Part shown: positions 33,628 through 44,721 of the stretch, piece by piece | Layout: each line of letters opens with the position of its first letter | Position numbering within the stretch: position 1 is the first letter of the stretch | Assembly: GCA_000708835.1 (NCBI GenBank) | Contig: DF237002.1 | Span: forward strand, 209,669-273,668 | From: Klebsormidium nitens | Lineage: Eukaryota; Streptophyta; Klebsormidiophyceae; Klebsormidiales; Klebsormidiaceae | Length of the DNA: 64,000 nt | Reading direction: 5' to 3' | Translations under genes and position numbers: made by a program | Notes under the pieces: generated by a model | Told to the model about the DNA's origin: nothing | Seen by the model: only the letters and a program-made list of their open reading frames with translations | Databases searched by the model: none

Positions 33628-34416
33628 ATGAACGGTGCTGCGGCCTCCTCCGCGGTTGAACAAAGCCAGGCGATTGCGAGATGGAACTTCTTAGCTGGCA
33701 GCGGCAATGCATTTTCCGACGACTCTCTGAAACAAATGAAAACTTCCTTGGAGCCTACTAGTATCCTGATTTTGGTTCGGCTTCAAGGCCGCGCCGTTAA
33801 GTGGGGCCTCCATAAGCTGGCGAGCGATACGACGAGTGACGTCAGGGCAGACGCCAAGCTGGGCTCGTTGTCGGTTGGCCCCTCTGATCTACCAGATTTT
33901 AAAGCCCAGTTGCAACCCGTTTCTACGACAGCCGACCGTTTTGCGGAAACATTGGAACAAGAATGCGGTCGCCATCGTACGACACGTGGCGACAGCTTTC
34001 ACAAAAAAGGCCTTTGTGGCAAGACGTCCCTCGAAGTTTACGAGCTGCAGCCAAATGAGACAGCCCGCAGATCGCCCACGATCGCAAGGCTGTGGAGCGG
34101 GCCTCTTGAATTCTCGAGATTTCTGAATGGTGAGGGGGTTCTTTTTGAGCTCAGAGGGCAGCTACTACGGATATGCCGGCCGCCCGTTGGGTCTGGATCA
34201 CATGAAGGAAAATTGAGCGGAGTGGTTACTCTTGGAAGACGTCCGCAGACACAAGCAGAAGAGAAGCTTTTTCAACAGTTTGTGCATATGCTGAAAGGCT
34301 GTAGACTTGGCGAACGGGAGGGCGGGGCCAACTTCTGTTGTACGGCGTGCCAGCTAGACTGGGCGGCGTTTGAAGAGCTGAAACCTATGGTGGAAGTACG
34401 CAAAAAGCCCACATGA
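33628..34416 (+). CDS. Unrecognised open reading frame
   Basis: The frame is open from 33412 to the TGA at 34414-34416 (335 codons), far longer than expected by chance; the first ATG in frame is at 33628, giving 262 aa. A spliced 5' exon is possible, since CGCTACAG near 33450-33457 would serve as an acceptor. The product is soluble and mixed-charge, with a Cys cluster near the end (NFCCTACQLDW) and the stretch VLFELRGQLLRICRPPVG. No family is recognised. It starts about 320 bp after the SBP2-like stop on the same strand, which leaves little promoter space, so it could also be a relic or an alternative 3' part of that gene. Confidence 0.35.
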   Translation: MNGAAASSAVEQSQAIARWNFLAGSGNAFSDDSLKQMKTSLEPTSILILVRLQGRAVKWGLHKLASDTTSDVRADAKLGSLSVGPSDLPDFKAQLQPVSTTADRFAETLEQECGRHRTTRGDSFHKKGLCGKTSLEVYELQPNETARRSPTIARLWSGPLEFSRFLNGEGVLFELRGQLLRICRPPVGSGSHEGKLSGVVTLGRRPQTQAEEKLFQQFVHMLKGCRLGEREGGANFCCTACQLDWAAFEELKPMVEVRKKPT

Positions 34417-35166
34417 GACGTGTCTCCCCGGGCCCGTAAGTTCGAGTACGTAGGTCTCGCAAACTCAACCATATGTCTATCTACCATGATACAGAATTGC
34501 GTTCACATCGAGAACAATGGTGCACATGTTCCGTCGGTGCCCTTATCGATCATGTCGCATGCACCTCCAGTATCCAATGCAGACAGCATTTGCATCTCCT
34601 CTAGATTTGCGTATGAACCTGGAATTTTGTCTAGCCGGCAAAATCATCACGATGCCATATGTGCTCTACTAGAAATCGTGTATCGTGTACTTGGACCATG
34701 CTATGTGACGGGCCCTTCGGTTAGCATGGCTGCCCGACTTTCAAAGTCTTGATCAGCCATGCCACGTGTCACTTGGCACGAACTCCCGGGAAACAGTCTG
34801 GTTCCAGCCGTCATTGCATTTGTGGTTCAAAAGTTGGCGTATCAGTCGCTCTGCTTATGCGACGAGTGTACATCACTTGGGGTACGACACGAGGTGACGA
34901 GAATCTACCTTCTGCAAAAGAGAAACTCTTATCTACATCAGAGCAAGTGCATTACCAGAGCAATCTGCCATTGACTAAGCCGCCCATTGGCAGCCTGCCG
35001 TCTTGATGCATGAGACATGGCTCACCGCACATGAACGTGCGTTCAACCGATTGTCATCCTTTCATTAACGAACACGCATGTACAAAGACCCCCGTTCCCA
35101 CTAGGGGGCCACCGGCCTATTCTATAAGTATCTCTTTCAGATCCCAGGCTATCTGTCACGCTATTG
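34417..35166. other. Intergenic region, no gene seen
   Basis: AT-richer stretch between the unrecognised ORF (+) and the RIB43A stop (-). Only short frames without support occur. Confidence 0.45.
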
Positions 35167-38100
35167 CTACCGGCTCCGGGTGTTGAATTGAGCAAAGTAC
35201 GCTTCGGTCGGAACGTTTGTGTAGACTTCCTTCTTCAGCGTCGTTTCCCTGTAGCAAGATTTTGAGATTAGGCTTCAGATTGAACTGCCGAGAATCGAAT
35301 TACTGCTGGTTGAGACTCCAACTGCTGGTTAATTGAGTATTCCCCATCACAAAGAACGGGCCTGTGAGTATCATTGCCAGCAGAGAGTCCATCCGAACAA
35401 GTCCGAGTAGTCTTCTCGTGAATTGATCGGCCCGTCAGACTACTTTTGTGGCGAGCAACGCGCGACTTTTGTTCGTTGTTTGTCCAGCAGCCGCAGCGGG
35501 CACTCACACGTTTCAATTGATTGCCACAATGGAAGCTCCCGATGCGTCAGATAGACGGGACGCTTTTCTGCCCCCTGGAGTACAAAGAACTCAAAGGCAT
35601 GTGCCCACCTGATAGTATGCCCCACTTTCTGAACCTTCTGGGTCTCAACGAGGTCGATCTTCGCAAGCCGAGCGGCTGCGGCTGCCTGCAAAAGAAGGGC
35701 GAGGAACTCGAATTGTCAAGCAACTACACACTCACAATATTTGCATAGTGGTGTGCTGATCCGCTAGCTTCAATCTTTCGATGTTACACTTTGTGGCTGT
35801 GTCAAATCACTCTATGCAGGCTTGAAAGACAAAGCCGATTGATTACTGTCCTTCATAAAGTGGCTCACAGGTATGTTAATATACTCTGACCGCACATGAA
35901 TGTGAGACGAAGCGCACCCAGACTTCTTGTTCATAGGGGGTCACGTCCATAGCTAGCCCAAGTTCTCCACTTACATCACAGCCCAGCAGCTTCAAAGCAT
36001 GTTCGAGTAGTGCTTTTAGTGGTTCCACAGACTCGAGACCGGCAAGACTTGAATCGAGAATTTGATCATTTTTGAGCCGACCGATGATGCATGTGAGAAG
36101 CAAAAATGATGAACCGGGGAAGAGAAATGACGATCGAGCTAGTATTGCTATATATGCGTGAGAGGGGGGGAAAAGGCCAAAAGGTTAGGTTTATGGGGCA
36201 GCCAAAAGGTTGTGTTACGGATGAGGGTCCCCCAGCTCCATTCTGCGCCAGTGATCCACCTCCAATCACTCAGGCTCGTGTTCCCCCCACTGCTGAGAGC
36301 GAGGAGTTTGCACTGCTCAGTTGCCTGCCTCATGCGGTTCCCCCTTCTTCAACGACCACGTCACCTCCCTTCCGGGGGGCGCCGTTGCCGACTCCCAGCT
36401 TGGGGTGGGCAAGCCCTCAACATGCGGACATGGGCCGTCGCAGACGAGCGGTAGTTCCACCACCCTGCCCCCACTCGGGTTACAGAACGCCGCGACACGT
36501 TCCAGCGATGGAGTAGGGGGCTCGTCGGGTATATAAACCGGTAGTGCTAAAAATTTGGTTCTTGTGGGTCGAGTTGCAGTATCCGTCGTTCGATCGGTAC
36601 GATCGACGGCGACAATTTCGTCTGGCCGAGTAACGCCGCGCGATCGCGACTTGTCGCGCGTCCGGCCGCGCTAGCTGGACTCGGATAACGCGCCGGGCGC
36701 GGTCACGGTAGGTACGTAGGTAAATAGTTTTCTTGTGTTGTGGCACATACTAAGGTTCGAAAGTTGCCTGCGGGCCGGAAGCTGATAAAAAATCAATACT
36801 AGCCAGACCGTAAAGAGCAGATGAAATAGGGAGTGAGGAATGGAGATAAGAATCAAAAATGATAAGCCCAAAAAGTGAAACAGAAAATGAAATCGTCAGA
36901 TAGTCGCACCTCAGCCGCTCGCCGCTCAAGCGTGAGCCGGATCATCTCCTGGTGCGCTGCGTGCGCCGCCTCCTCGGACTGCTCTGCCAGCTTGCGCGCG
37001 CGCTTTTCCATCAGCTGTTAAGGAGTAAAGTCAATGCGAGTTTCACTTGGGGATGCCTTAAATACCGTTGGAAGTGCCGACTCCTGCCGGGCAAATTCTT
37101 CCCGCCACTCAAGTTTTGATGCGAATGTCGCGGAAGTTCTAAAGAGGGAACTTCAGGCCGTTCCCCTCCTACCGAAACGTGTTTGACGAAAATTAGAAAT
37201 CAGAAATCCTCAAATTGGCAAGAGTGCGCAAGCCGAGAGGGGTATCTGCAATGACTCGGTTTTGCTTAAGCTGATGCCACAAAGAATTGAGATTGTGCCA
37301 ACCTACTGGGGAACGACATGGAGGCTCGATACAATCTCTTTCCAGAAGGATAAATAGACGGGACTGCATTACTCTCTATTAGAAGCCTTTTGTGACACGC
37401 CTTCTCTAGTCAACCCGAGAGTTTGTGCCAGACGATAATTAATCCGCAATACTTCGTCAACTCCTTGAAGCTTCGATGAGTGTTCTGTTGAAGCAGAAAG
37501 AAGGGGCCCTCCTAGCTCTAAGCAGTCCATTCTTGCAGACTCGCACTTTCTTTCTCGCATTCAAAGTTGGTCTTTCTTTGGTGCTGACGTACCAACAACC
37601 TCTCGTTTTGCAGTTCCTGAATTGCTCAAGCTTTGCTTTTATGCACACGATACCTGTGATTTGCCCATCTTGCACAAAGGCGTTGAAACGAGACCAGCAA
37701 AAATGAGCTCAGGTCTAACGCGGACGACCCAGGACATCTCGTATTGGTAACAAAGAAACAGCCAGGACGGACCAACTATCAGAAGCAATTCGACGATAAA
37801 AGCGTCGGAAGCGGCGAGCGCGTACCTGGCGGTCTAGCTCGTCCTTAATCTTCTGCTTCTGGTCTTCCGGCATGCTCTTGTAATGGTCCTTGCGGTACCG
37901 TGCCGGGCTCACGACGCTCTTCTGCAGAAGTTGGACGAAAGTCGCTCAGAGAACGGCTAGCAAGATCCTCAAAGTTTTTCCACGGATACATCTTGAAATC
38001 TGGTGGGATCTGTCTAGAAGGCGTGTGTTTGCTTACAATCATGTTTGCCGTGCCATCTTCAGGTCAAAAAGCCTCTGGGGCGATGATCGAGCCGATCATC

Positions 38101-41100
38101 AAGGACGAAAGTCTACTTTACTGTGCCCACATGAGTGACAAATGCCCATCTGAGACTAGAATTCTGTTACCGGTGTTCTGTATGAGGCGAACGACGACCA
38201 TTCTACCACATATTCTGCTGCCTTGCCGATGAGACTACCAAAGCATTTTGTTTCGAATATTTGCATTTTAAAAAGTAACAACACCGCCTCTTGCCTGCAT
38301 GTCCGGGTGCTCGTTGATAATTGGGTTGCTCGCGAGTGCCTCCTGCTCCGCCTCGTTCGCGCGCGCCTCCGCCTCGCGCGCCGCACGCTCGCGCATCTTC
38401 TTTTCCTCCGCGAGCCGCCGGTTCTCGTCCGCCGTCTCGCGCTTCAGCTGCGCCTTGATAGCAGACTCCTCGGATGCGAACTGCTGCCGAAGCTCGTCCT
38501 GGGAGACGACAAGTAAATACCTCAACACGGGAGCTCGTTCGCAAAGGTATCGTAACATGAAAGTAGACAGAACGGAGCTTTTAGAAAAGCATTCCGCGGA
38601 ATTTTGGACGCAGAATTGCTAAGTGGCTCGTCCAGTTTGATATACGATCAGATGGGTTCAGATTCGACTTCTGTGCCGGCAAAGCCTGAGGCTTGGGGAC
38701 GAAGAACTAATTGCTGGGTAAAATGGTCTAGTCATCGGACGTGAACTGCTGTTCGAGCTTGTCCCGAGAGAAGCACACAACGGATCACGTAAGCTGAACA
38801 GCTCGACAGCCTGAAGCTTGATGTCAGGGGGGGAATGAATAGTAAGCAGACAGCTGGTCGAGTCCCTGGACGTCACGCGAGATGGTCGAGCGAGAAGGGA
38901 GAGGGCTTTACGAGGACAATTCGAAACAGGACAGCTGGATGAAAACATAATAGCATTGGTGGACGCAAAAAGTTGCGAGGGCTTCTTCGGTAATACGCTT
39001 AGCCAACGGGTTCAGGACCTGGCTGATGTAACTGGGAAAGTGAAGACGAGAGCGTCAAAATCTCCTTCCCTCTAACCGAGTCGTGGTCAGGGCTTGATGA
39101 GAAGATGGACCCGTCCACTGAGGCTAATTTTCAGGGAGATGAAGGACATCCCAGAATTAAGACGCTTCTCAGGATGTGGACGCGTCCCAGGAACTCTTCA
39201 CCAGAAACCCTCTTACGGAACCACTACTTAATCTCCGCTTCTATCTCAGTCCGAGCCAATTGCTTTCGGAAGATCAGCTGGACGAGAGCCCACCTGTGCC
39301 AGCATGATCTCTGCCATTTGCTGCTCCTCCGCGAGCGCGCGCTCGCGCGCAGCGCGCTTCTGGGCCTCCTGCCCCGCCGCCCACAGCGCCTGCTGCTCCA
39401 TCTGCAGCTTCTTGCGCCACCCAGCCTGAAGAGGGACAGTGAAGAACAGTTCAAAACGGGAGGCACTCGGGGTTGGGGCTATATCTTCGCAATAACCGTA
39501 AGGTACAAGAGCGCGGGGGGAAAATACCAAAAAAAGCTGGCCTCGCAAAAAGCTGGAAGTCTTCTGTCGGAGTTTCCACGCTTCGTTCCAAACTCACAGC
39601 AGTAAGGAGCATTGCACCAGGACGAAAATCGACGCCGTCCTGCTCTTTGATTTCACCGGCCGTCGTCAATTTCTCAGGACCCTTCATTGAATACGAAACT
39701 TCCATTGTGCAAGTGTCTCGAATCAAGAGCAACGTCGTAAGCTGGCCGTAAGGCATCCTCTCCTGCACCACCCAGTCGAGAGACTCGCAATTCCCTGCGT
39801 ACAGAGAACGAAACAGATTCCGGTTTAATGATGACATCCTATCGACTGGAGATCGTCGCCCTGGGCTTTTGCTCGAACTGGGTTTTACCTGCAGGTCCTC
39901 TCCCGCCAGCTTCTGGATCCCCGACACCGGGTTATTCTCGTCAGTGTCGTCGAGCCGGGCGGGAAGCGACTTTTTCCGCAGCAGGGGGTCGTCCAGGTCG
40001 TAATCGCGGCGCCCACACTTCTCCTGGTTGGACAGACGGAACGACTCCACCTCGCGGTTCACCTCGCGCTTGGCCATCCTGACAAAACGTGAAGGAATTG
40101 TGCGTCAGGACGCTGAAAGACGGCTTGGGTCTTAAGAAGATGTTTCCATGACGCATATAGTTCGTCGTTTCGGGAACTCGTTGACCACAGGCATCAGTGA
40201 GGACGTTACGCTGCGCAGAGCTTCCGCACCAACGAATCCTGACTGCCTGCTTTGCTTGCATCGAGCTTTCAACATTCCAAGTGTGCGGTGTGGCCCCAAT
40301 ATTTATGCTGCCCAAGGATTGAGCTAGACGAAAAAGCTAGTTATAAAAGAGTATCTTGAAAGCGGACAAGTTCGTGATTTGAATTGGCAACTCACAGCCT
40401 GTCCTGTTCCCTGAGCTGCAGCGTCTTGTCGAAGATGTTGGCCACCTCCGCGGCGTTCTGGTTCATCCTTGCTTCTGCCTCCCGCAGCCGCCGCTTCTCG
40501 TCCACTTGGGCGTCCAGCGCGGCCGTGTCCACCTGTATCGCCGAACCGATTTTTCCAACAGTGCGTCGTTTGGAAAATACTCATCCTTATGGAAGTGTCG
40601 ATTCGTTTCTGTTGCTCCATGGAAGTGCTTTTGAAAGCTGTCCTTGAGACGTCAGCCGCGAACGTTTTTTGGCTGACACTTTGCTGTTAAACCTCGAAGC
40701 AACCAGCTGGAGTGGGCTCCTATCGAACTCTTTTCAGAGCTCTCTGTTCTTAATTTGGCATCTGTGGAAAATCAAAATGCGCCCTGGGTGGCGCTTTGTG
40801 TGGGAATCGACGTGCCATACGCATGCTGACATCCTTACAAAAATTGACGGCTGGTTCAACTGTAGAAAGTATTTTTCACGGCTCAATCTGGCCGCTCATT
40901 GAAAGCGTGAGCAAAAGCAGTTTAGACAGCTTTTGCCTTGGTTTCAACCGAGGCAGCATTGTTGCCAGCTTCAATGAAGAGGGGAGATTGAAGATGATGG
41001 GAGATACGCTGCAGAAGCCCCGTAGTAAGCCAGCTTGCCAATGTCGGCCGTCTCTTTAAATGGACTTTGTGGATCTGGTAAGCGTCCTCGACCAGAGTGT

Positions 41101-41357
41101 TGCCCAGAATTGACGCCAAACCTCTCAGCATTTTGAACAGCATACTTGCGCAAACGCTGACCATGCGGCACGGCCGGCGTCGCCAACCAATCCAGATGCA
41201 TGCGACTTTGCAGACTTTCCTGACAGCATTTGTGCGCAATTCGCTAGCAGGGCCTTACCCCCATGATGCGTGCCTTGGTGTCAAAGATGCGGGTCTTTCG
41301 ATCCTCCTCATCGAACCTCCTGGTCCGAGAGAAGCGCTGCGTCCCCAGGTCCGCCAT
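35167..41357 (-). CDS. RIB43A: RIB43A-like protein of ciliary doublet microtubules
   Basis: Nine minus-strand exons: 41357-41259, 40532-40396, 40078-39889, 39425-39294, 38498-38295, 37921-37826, 37014-36910, 35685-35609 and 35248-35167. All phases agree, giving 373 aa against ~380 in the family. RIB43A is a filamentous protein of the protofilament ribbon and the inside of axonemal doublet microtubules. Signature order is complete: RIFDTKARIMGVDTAALDAQ at the N-terminus, DYDLDDPLLRKKSLPARLDD, IQKLAGEDLQ, RKKLQMEQQALWAA, then Glu/Arg/Lys coiled coil, NPIINEHPDM, and the C-terminal hallmark VYTNVPTEAYFAQFNTRSR. Intron 5 begins with GC rather than GT (CAG then GCAAGA at 38294). The gene implies flagellated cells in the life cycle. 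It is divergent from NdhM. Confidence 0.93.
38725..38765 (-). repeat. Intronic copy of the 38498 exon start (RIB43A gene)
   Basis: On the minus strand the real junction CCCAG then GACGAGCTTCGGCAGCAGTT at 38498 is echoed at 38763 by CTCGG then GACAAGCTCGAACAGCAGTT, continuing TCACGTCCGATGACTAG. The acceptor AG has decayed to GG and a stop follows. Spacing is 265 bp. Confidence 0.8.
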
Positions 41358-42228
41358 ACTGCCACGTCCCTGGTATCGTTGCTTCTCAAATGCTTCCCGC
41401 AATTCTTGTAAAGTTATCAGATAGAGTTAGATGAGCAATGCTGTAAGGCAGAACCTTACCTCCTTTTAAATATTCCTCCAGGGAGATTATACGTTCGGTC
41501 ACGGGCACCTCGATCAAGTAATTTCTCACAGACGGAACACCCTGACCTCAAGATTTTCTGAGATTCTGAGGACCTTTCCTCAGCCTGAGAAACAGCGGAC
41601 GCTTGCGTGGCACCAGCAAGACTCGAAGGACGATAGCGCCTGAGTCTCACCGCTTCCATGCAATATTGCAGTCACGTACGATATATTCTCGAGAAGACAG
41701 ATTCAGTACCCTACATCATCCTGAGCACAAGTTTGCACTGAGCCATGTGGTGCCGTCACCGACAAGTACTGTAGTTCCATGCGCAGTCTAGCTTGTATTT
41801 GTTTTACAGGACAGTCGATGTGCCTCCGACCTGTTACTGCCAGGGTAGAGTATGGTACAGTAGGTAGCACCCAGCGTCTCAGGCATTGGGGGACCTCCAA
41901 AACTCAACCGTTGTACAATCTCGATTTGCTCGCGTGCTGGAAGTTTGCGCGGCTTGACCCGTCCAGATATCGAGAACATTGCGATCGAACGGTTTAGAGA
42001 TGCAGTCAGCGTATTACCAAAACAAGGGTAACCTCCAGAGCTGTGACGGTGCATGTGAGGCACTTTTCGCTTTCCATTGCCAAGGCGCTCTCTTTCTAGC
42101 TGCTGAATTTTCCTGTGGGTTCTGCATTTGAAGAGTCATCCAGCAGCAGGGGGCAGTATCCAGGTCCGCTCTCTTTTCCAAAGTGGAATAAGTCGCCGCA
42201 AAAAAGGTTGCATTTGCCTCTTTCAAGT
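41358..42228. promoter_or_regulatory. Divergent promoter region, RIB43A / NdhM
   Basis: About 870 bp between the divergent starts at 41357 (minus) and 42229 (plus). The frame upstream of the NdhM ATG is open for ~38 codons but begins without an ATG. No specific element is recognised. Confidence 0.4.
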
Positions 42229-43373
42229 ATGGCGACCACGGCGGTCCTGTCCTCCAGGGCTGGCTGCCTCAGCTTCTCTTCCACCCAGAGCAGCCTCAGA
42301 AGCGCAGATGTAGGCGCGATTTTTACAGCTCCTATCTCATGCAGCCGCTTTGGTCTCTTCAGGACGCAACCGGCCCAGCCAAAACAGCCTAGGAAATCTG
42401 CACACAGACACAAGGGATTCGCTCGGGCGGCTCAAGTGGATATTGAAAAGATTGAGATCAAGAAGGGAGAGGGCAGGGGGTTGGCAAGGGAGGGACCAAT
42501 GGCCGGGGGCCGCTGGTTGAGTTCAACCACGCGGCATGTGCGCATTTACATTGGTTACGTTGATCCCGAGACGCATGAAATGGACCAGCAGCAGTCGGAC
42601 TTGGTTACTATTGACCTGGATCCGGACAACGAGTTCCTCTGGCCAGAGGAGCAGCAGCAGAAAGTGTTTGACTTTTTTGACGAACAGGTGGAGAACTATA
42701 AGGTAAGTGGTTAGGGTTGGAAAGGTCTTTTCTTCCTTCCACCATTCAAGATGCTCGCAAGCACATGCGTACCATTCACTGAGTGCTGCCGTATGGGCAA
42801 GCCTGGGCGCAGCAGCTGCTAGCATTGCATGCCAAGGTCATTGCAAAATGTGCCTCAGATGATGCTAAAGTGGACTTTTAGGTAGTGTCCCGCTTCGTCT
42901 GTGGTAGGTGATAATGGCGCACTTCCCTTCGCACTCAATTCTGATGGAAGAAAGAACTGTAGTGGATGAACGATCGCAGAATTTCAACCTTTAAGCTTTC
43001 ATCACGGTTCTAAATTTTTGCTTGAAAGGAGCAGTGGCTCAGGCATAAGGAGCTGCATGGTGCACGGTCCTAATGCTAGGCATCAGCCCCGCTTTTGCTG
43101 CCACCAAATTCCGGAAAAGATTGATTCACCCCCCTCATCCATCAGGGTCAATTGGTCAGCCTCCCAACAAAACTTTGACACTCTGGAAGCTTGCCCTTGC
43201 AGGGTGCGCCTATGGATGAGTACACTTTGAGGTTGATTGGGTCGGAAATTGAACACTTCATCAGAAAGATGCTGGTGGCTGGGGAAATCAAGTACAATCT
43301 GGAATGCCGGGTTTTGAATTTCAGCATGGGTAAGCCTCGGATTGAAGGAGTTGGTGACGAAGAGAGCCAATGA
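42229..43373 (+). CDS. ndhM: Chloroplast NAD(P)H dehydrogenase-like complex subunit M
   Basis: Two exons, 42229-42702 and 43203-43373 (phase 0), encode 214 aa. NdhM belongs to subcomplex A of the thylakoid NDH complex, which carries out ferredoxin-dependent plastoquinone reduction and cyclic electron flow around photosystem I. The ATG at 42229 (MATTAVLSSRAGCLSF) starts a typical Ser/Ala-rich transit peptide of roughly 65 residues. The mature domain matches the cyanobacterial/plant family: VRIYIGYVDPETHEMDQQQ, LDPDNEFLWPEE, KVFDFFDEQVENYKGAPMDE, YTLRLIGSEIEHFIRKML and YNLECRVLNFSMGKPRIEG. The presence of a nuclear NdhM argues for a streptophyte (or an NDH-retaining prasinophyte), not a core chlorophyte. 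Confidence 0.96.
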
Positions 43374-44721
43374 GGCGACCTCTGTCGTATGGAAATGTTG
43401 CTTCAGGCAAGTACTTCAAAGCTTTGAGGCATTTCACTTAGGTCACCCGTGTTGATATCAGCACTAAGCACCTGTACACACCATATCCATGCAACCCAAC
43501 AATCATAAGGAGTCAAGATAGCATTTGGTACAAGGCAGTTACCCATGGTATGAAAGAGGTTGCAGTTTGCTTCTTTTGAAGTCTTGGTTGTTTCAACTTC
43601 TGCTGCACATAAAGTTGCACATTGAAAGAGTTCTGTTCAAGTGCAAGCCTCAACAGGTCTGTTTGGATACCGCGTACGTTCCCTGCCATTTATGTTCCAA
43701 AGTTCCTCCAAGCTGCGGGCATGTGGTACAGAACCTCGTACGTTTTTGCCGTCCTAGCAGTGCGGAGATGAGCGTGACTGCACTTATCATCATTATATAC
43801 GAACTAAAAGCTTCATTAAGCACCGCATTAATGAAGCTTTTAGCAGGACTTACTTAACGTCTTTTCAATTGAACAGAGGGGCTCAACAAATGATGTATCT
43901 GATATCCCGATTGCCACTAGGTAGCCATTCATGGAATCTGGCGCACACCTGCAAAGTGTGCAAGAGCACAGGCCTAGACTTACACAGCGGTAACTTGGAC
44001 CTGTCACGACTAGTAAACCCTCCACCATCTCGCTGTCTTCCGATCTTGGCCTGCCGTTTACCAAAGTGTCAAGCCATCAGCTTCGGCCAAGGATTCATCT
44101 ACATGGTCATCTAGATGTTTGAATTTGACGTAATATGTTACTTTGGTAGTCGATCATGGGGTCAGAGGTAGTTGGTACAGCGTATTTGACAACAGCCATG
44201 GTAGAAGCGTTGTCGAAGTACTTAGACATGAGATAGCACCAAGGCACAGGGGACTTTCACTCGTATACACGTATGCCATGAGAAGCCTATGGTCTATTGA
44301 CTACGGCGAGTATGAAAAGTGACCATCATGGACCCATGCCGGACAAGGAGCGATCGCACATGCCTGAAACTTTTGTGAAGTTCGATGACCTACAGTAGTA
44401 TAACAAAGGGGTGCACCACTAGCACAAACAGCATATTCGGTCTTATCATTGACAAAAGCACTCCATGCATAGAAACGTTGCAAGTCAGTAAAACAGCCTT
44501 GTATACTGGCTGGTGTGTGTTGGACGCAGATGTGTCTCAAGCCTACCCATAACACGACATAATCACGAAATACCCGGAAGGAAGCCACATGAGTAGGAAG
44601 TCAAGTGCATGCTCGGTTCAGGAGACGTCACACAGTGAGGTGGAGCAACGAACAGGATTCGATGATGGCCCGCTGCCTTCAGAACAGCTCGAGTCAATTC
44701 CCTTCGACACACATGGTCCAT
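43374..44721. other. Convergent intergenic region, no gene seen
   Basis: It lies between the NdhM stop (+) and the eS6 stop (-) and contains their 3' UTRs. ATGAAGCTTTTAG at about 43830-43843 is the inverse of CTAAAAGCTTCAT at 43805-43817, a small hairpin of about 13 bp per arm. Confidence 0.5.

Noticed and set aside
35521-35748. Plus-strand ORF with Cys residues (CGCLQKK)
   Set aside because: It is antisense to the RIB43A exon 35685-35609, which fits the family, splice sites and phase.
39451-39870. Read-through of RIB43A exon 3 into a 208-codon frame
   Set aside because: The donor after GEDLQ at 39889 and the exon at 39425 restore the conserved RKKLQMEQQALWAA continuation; the extra frame has no family match.
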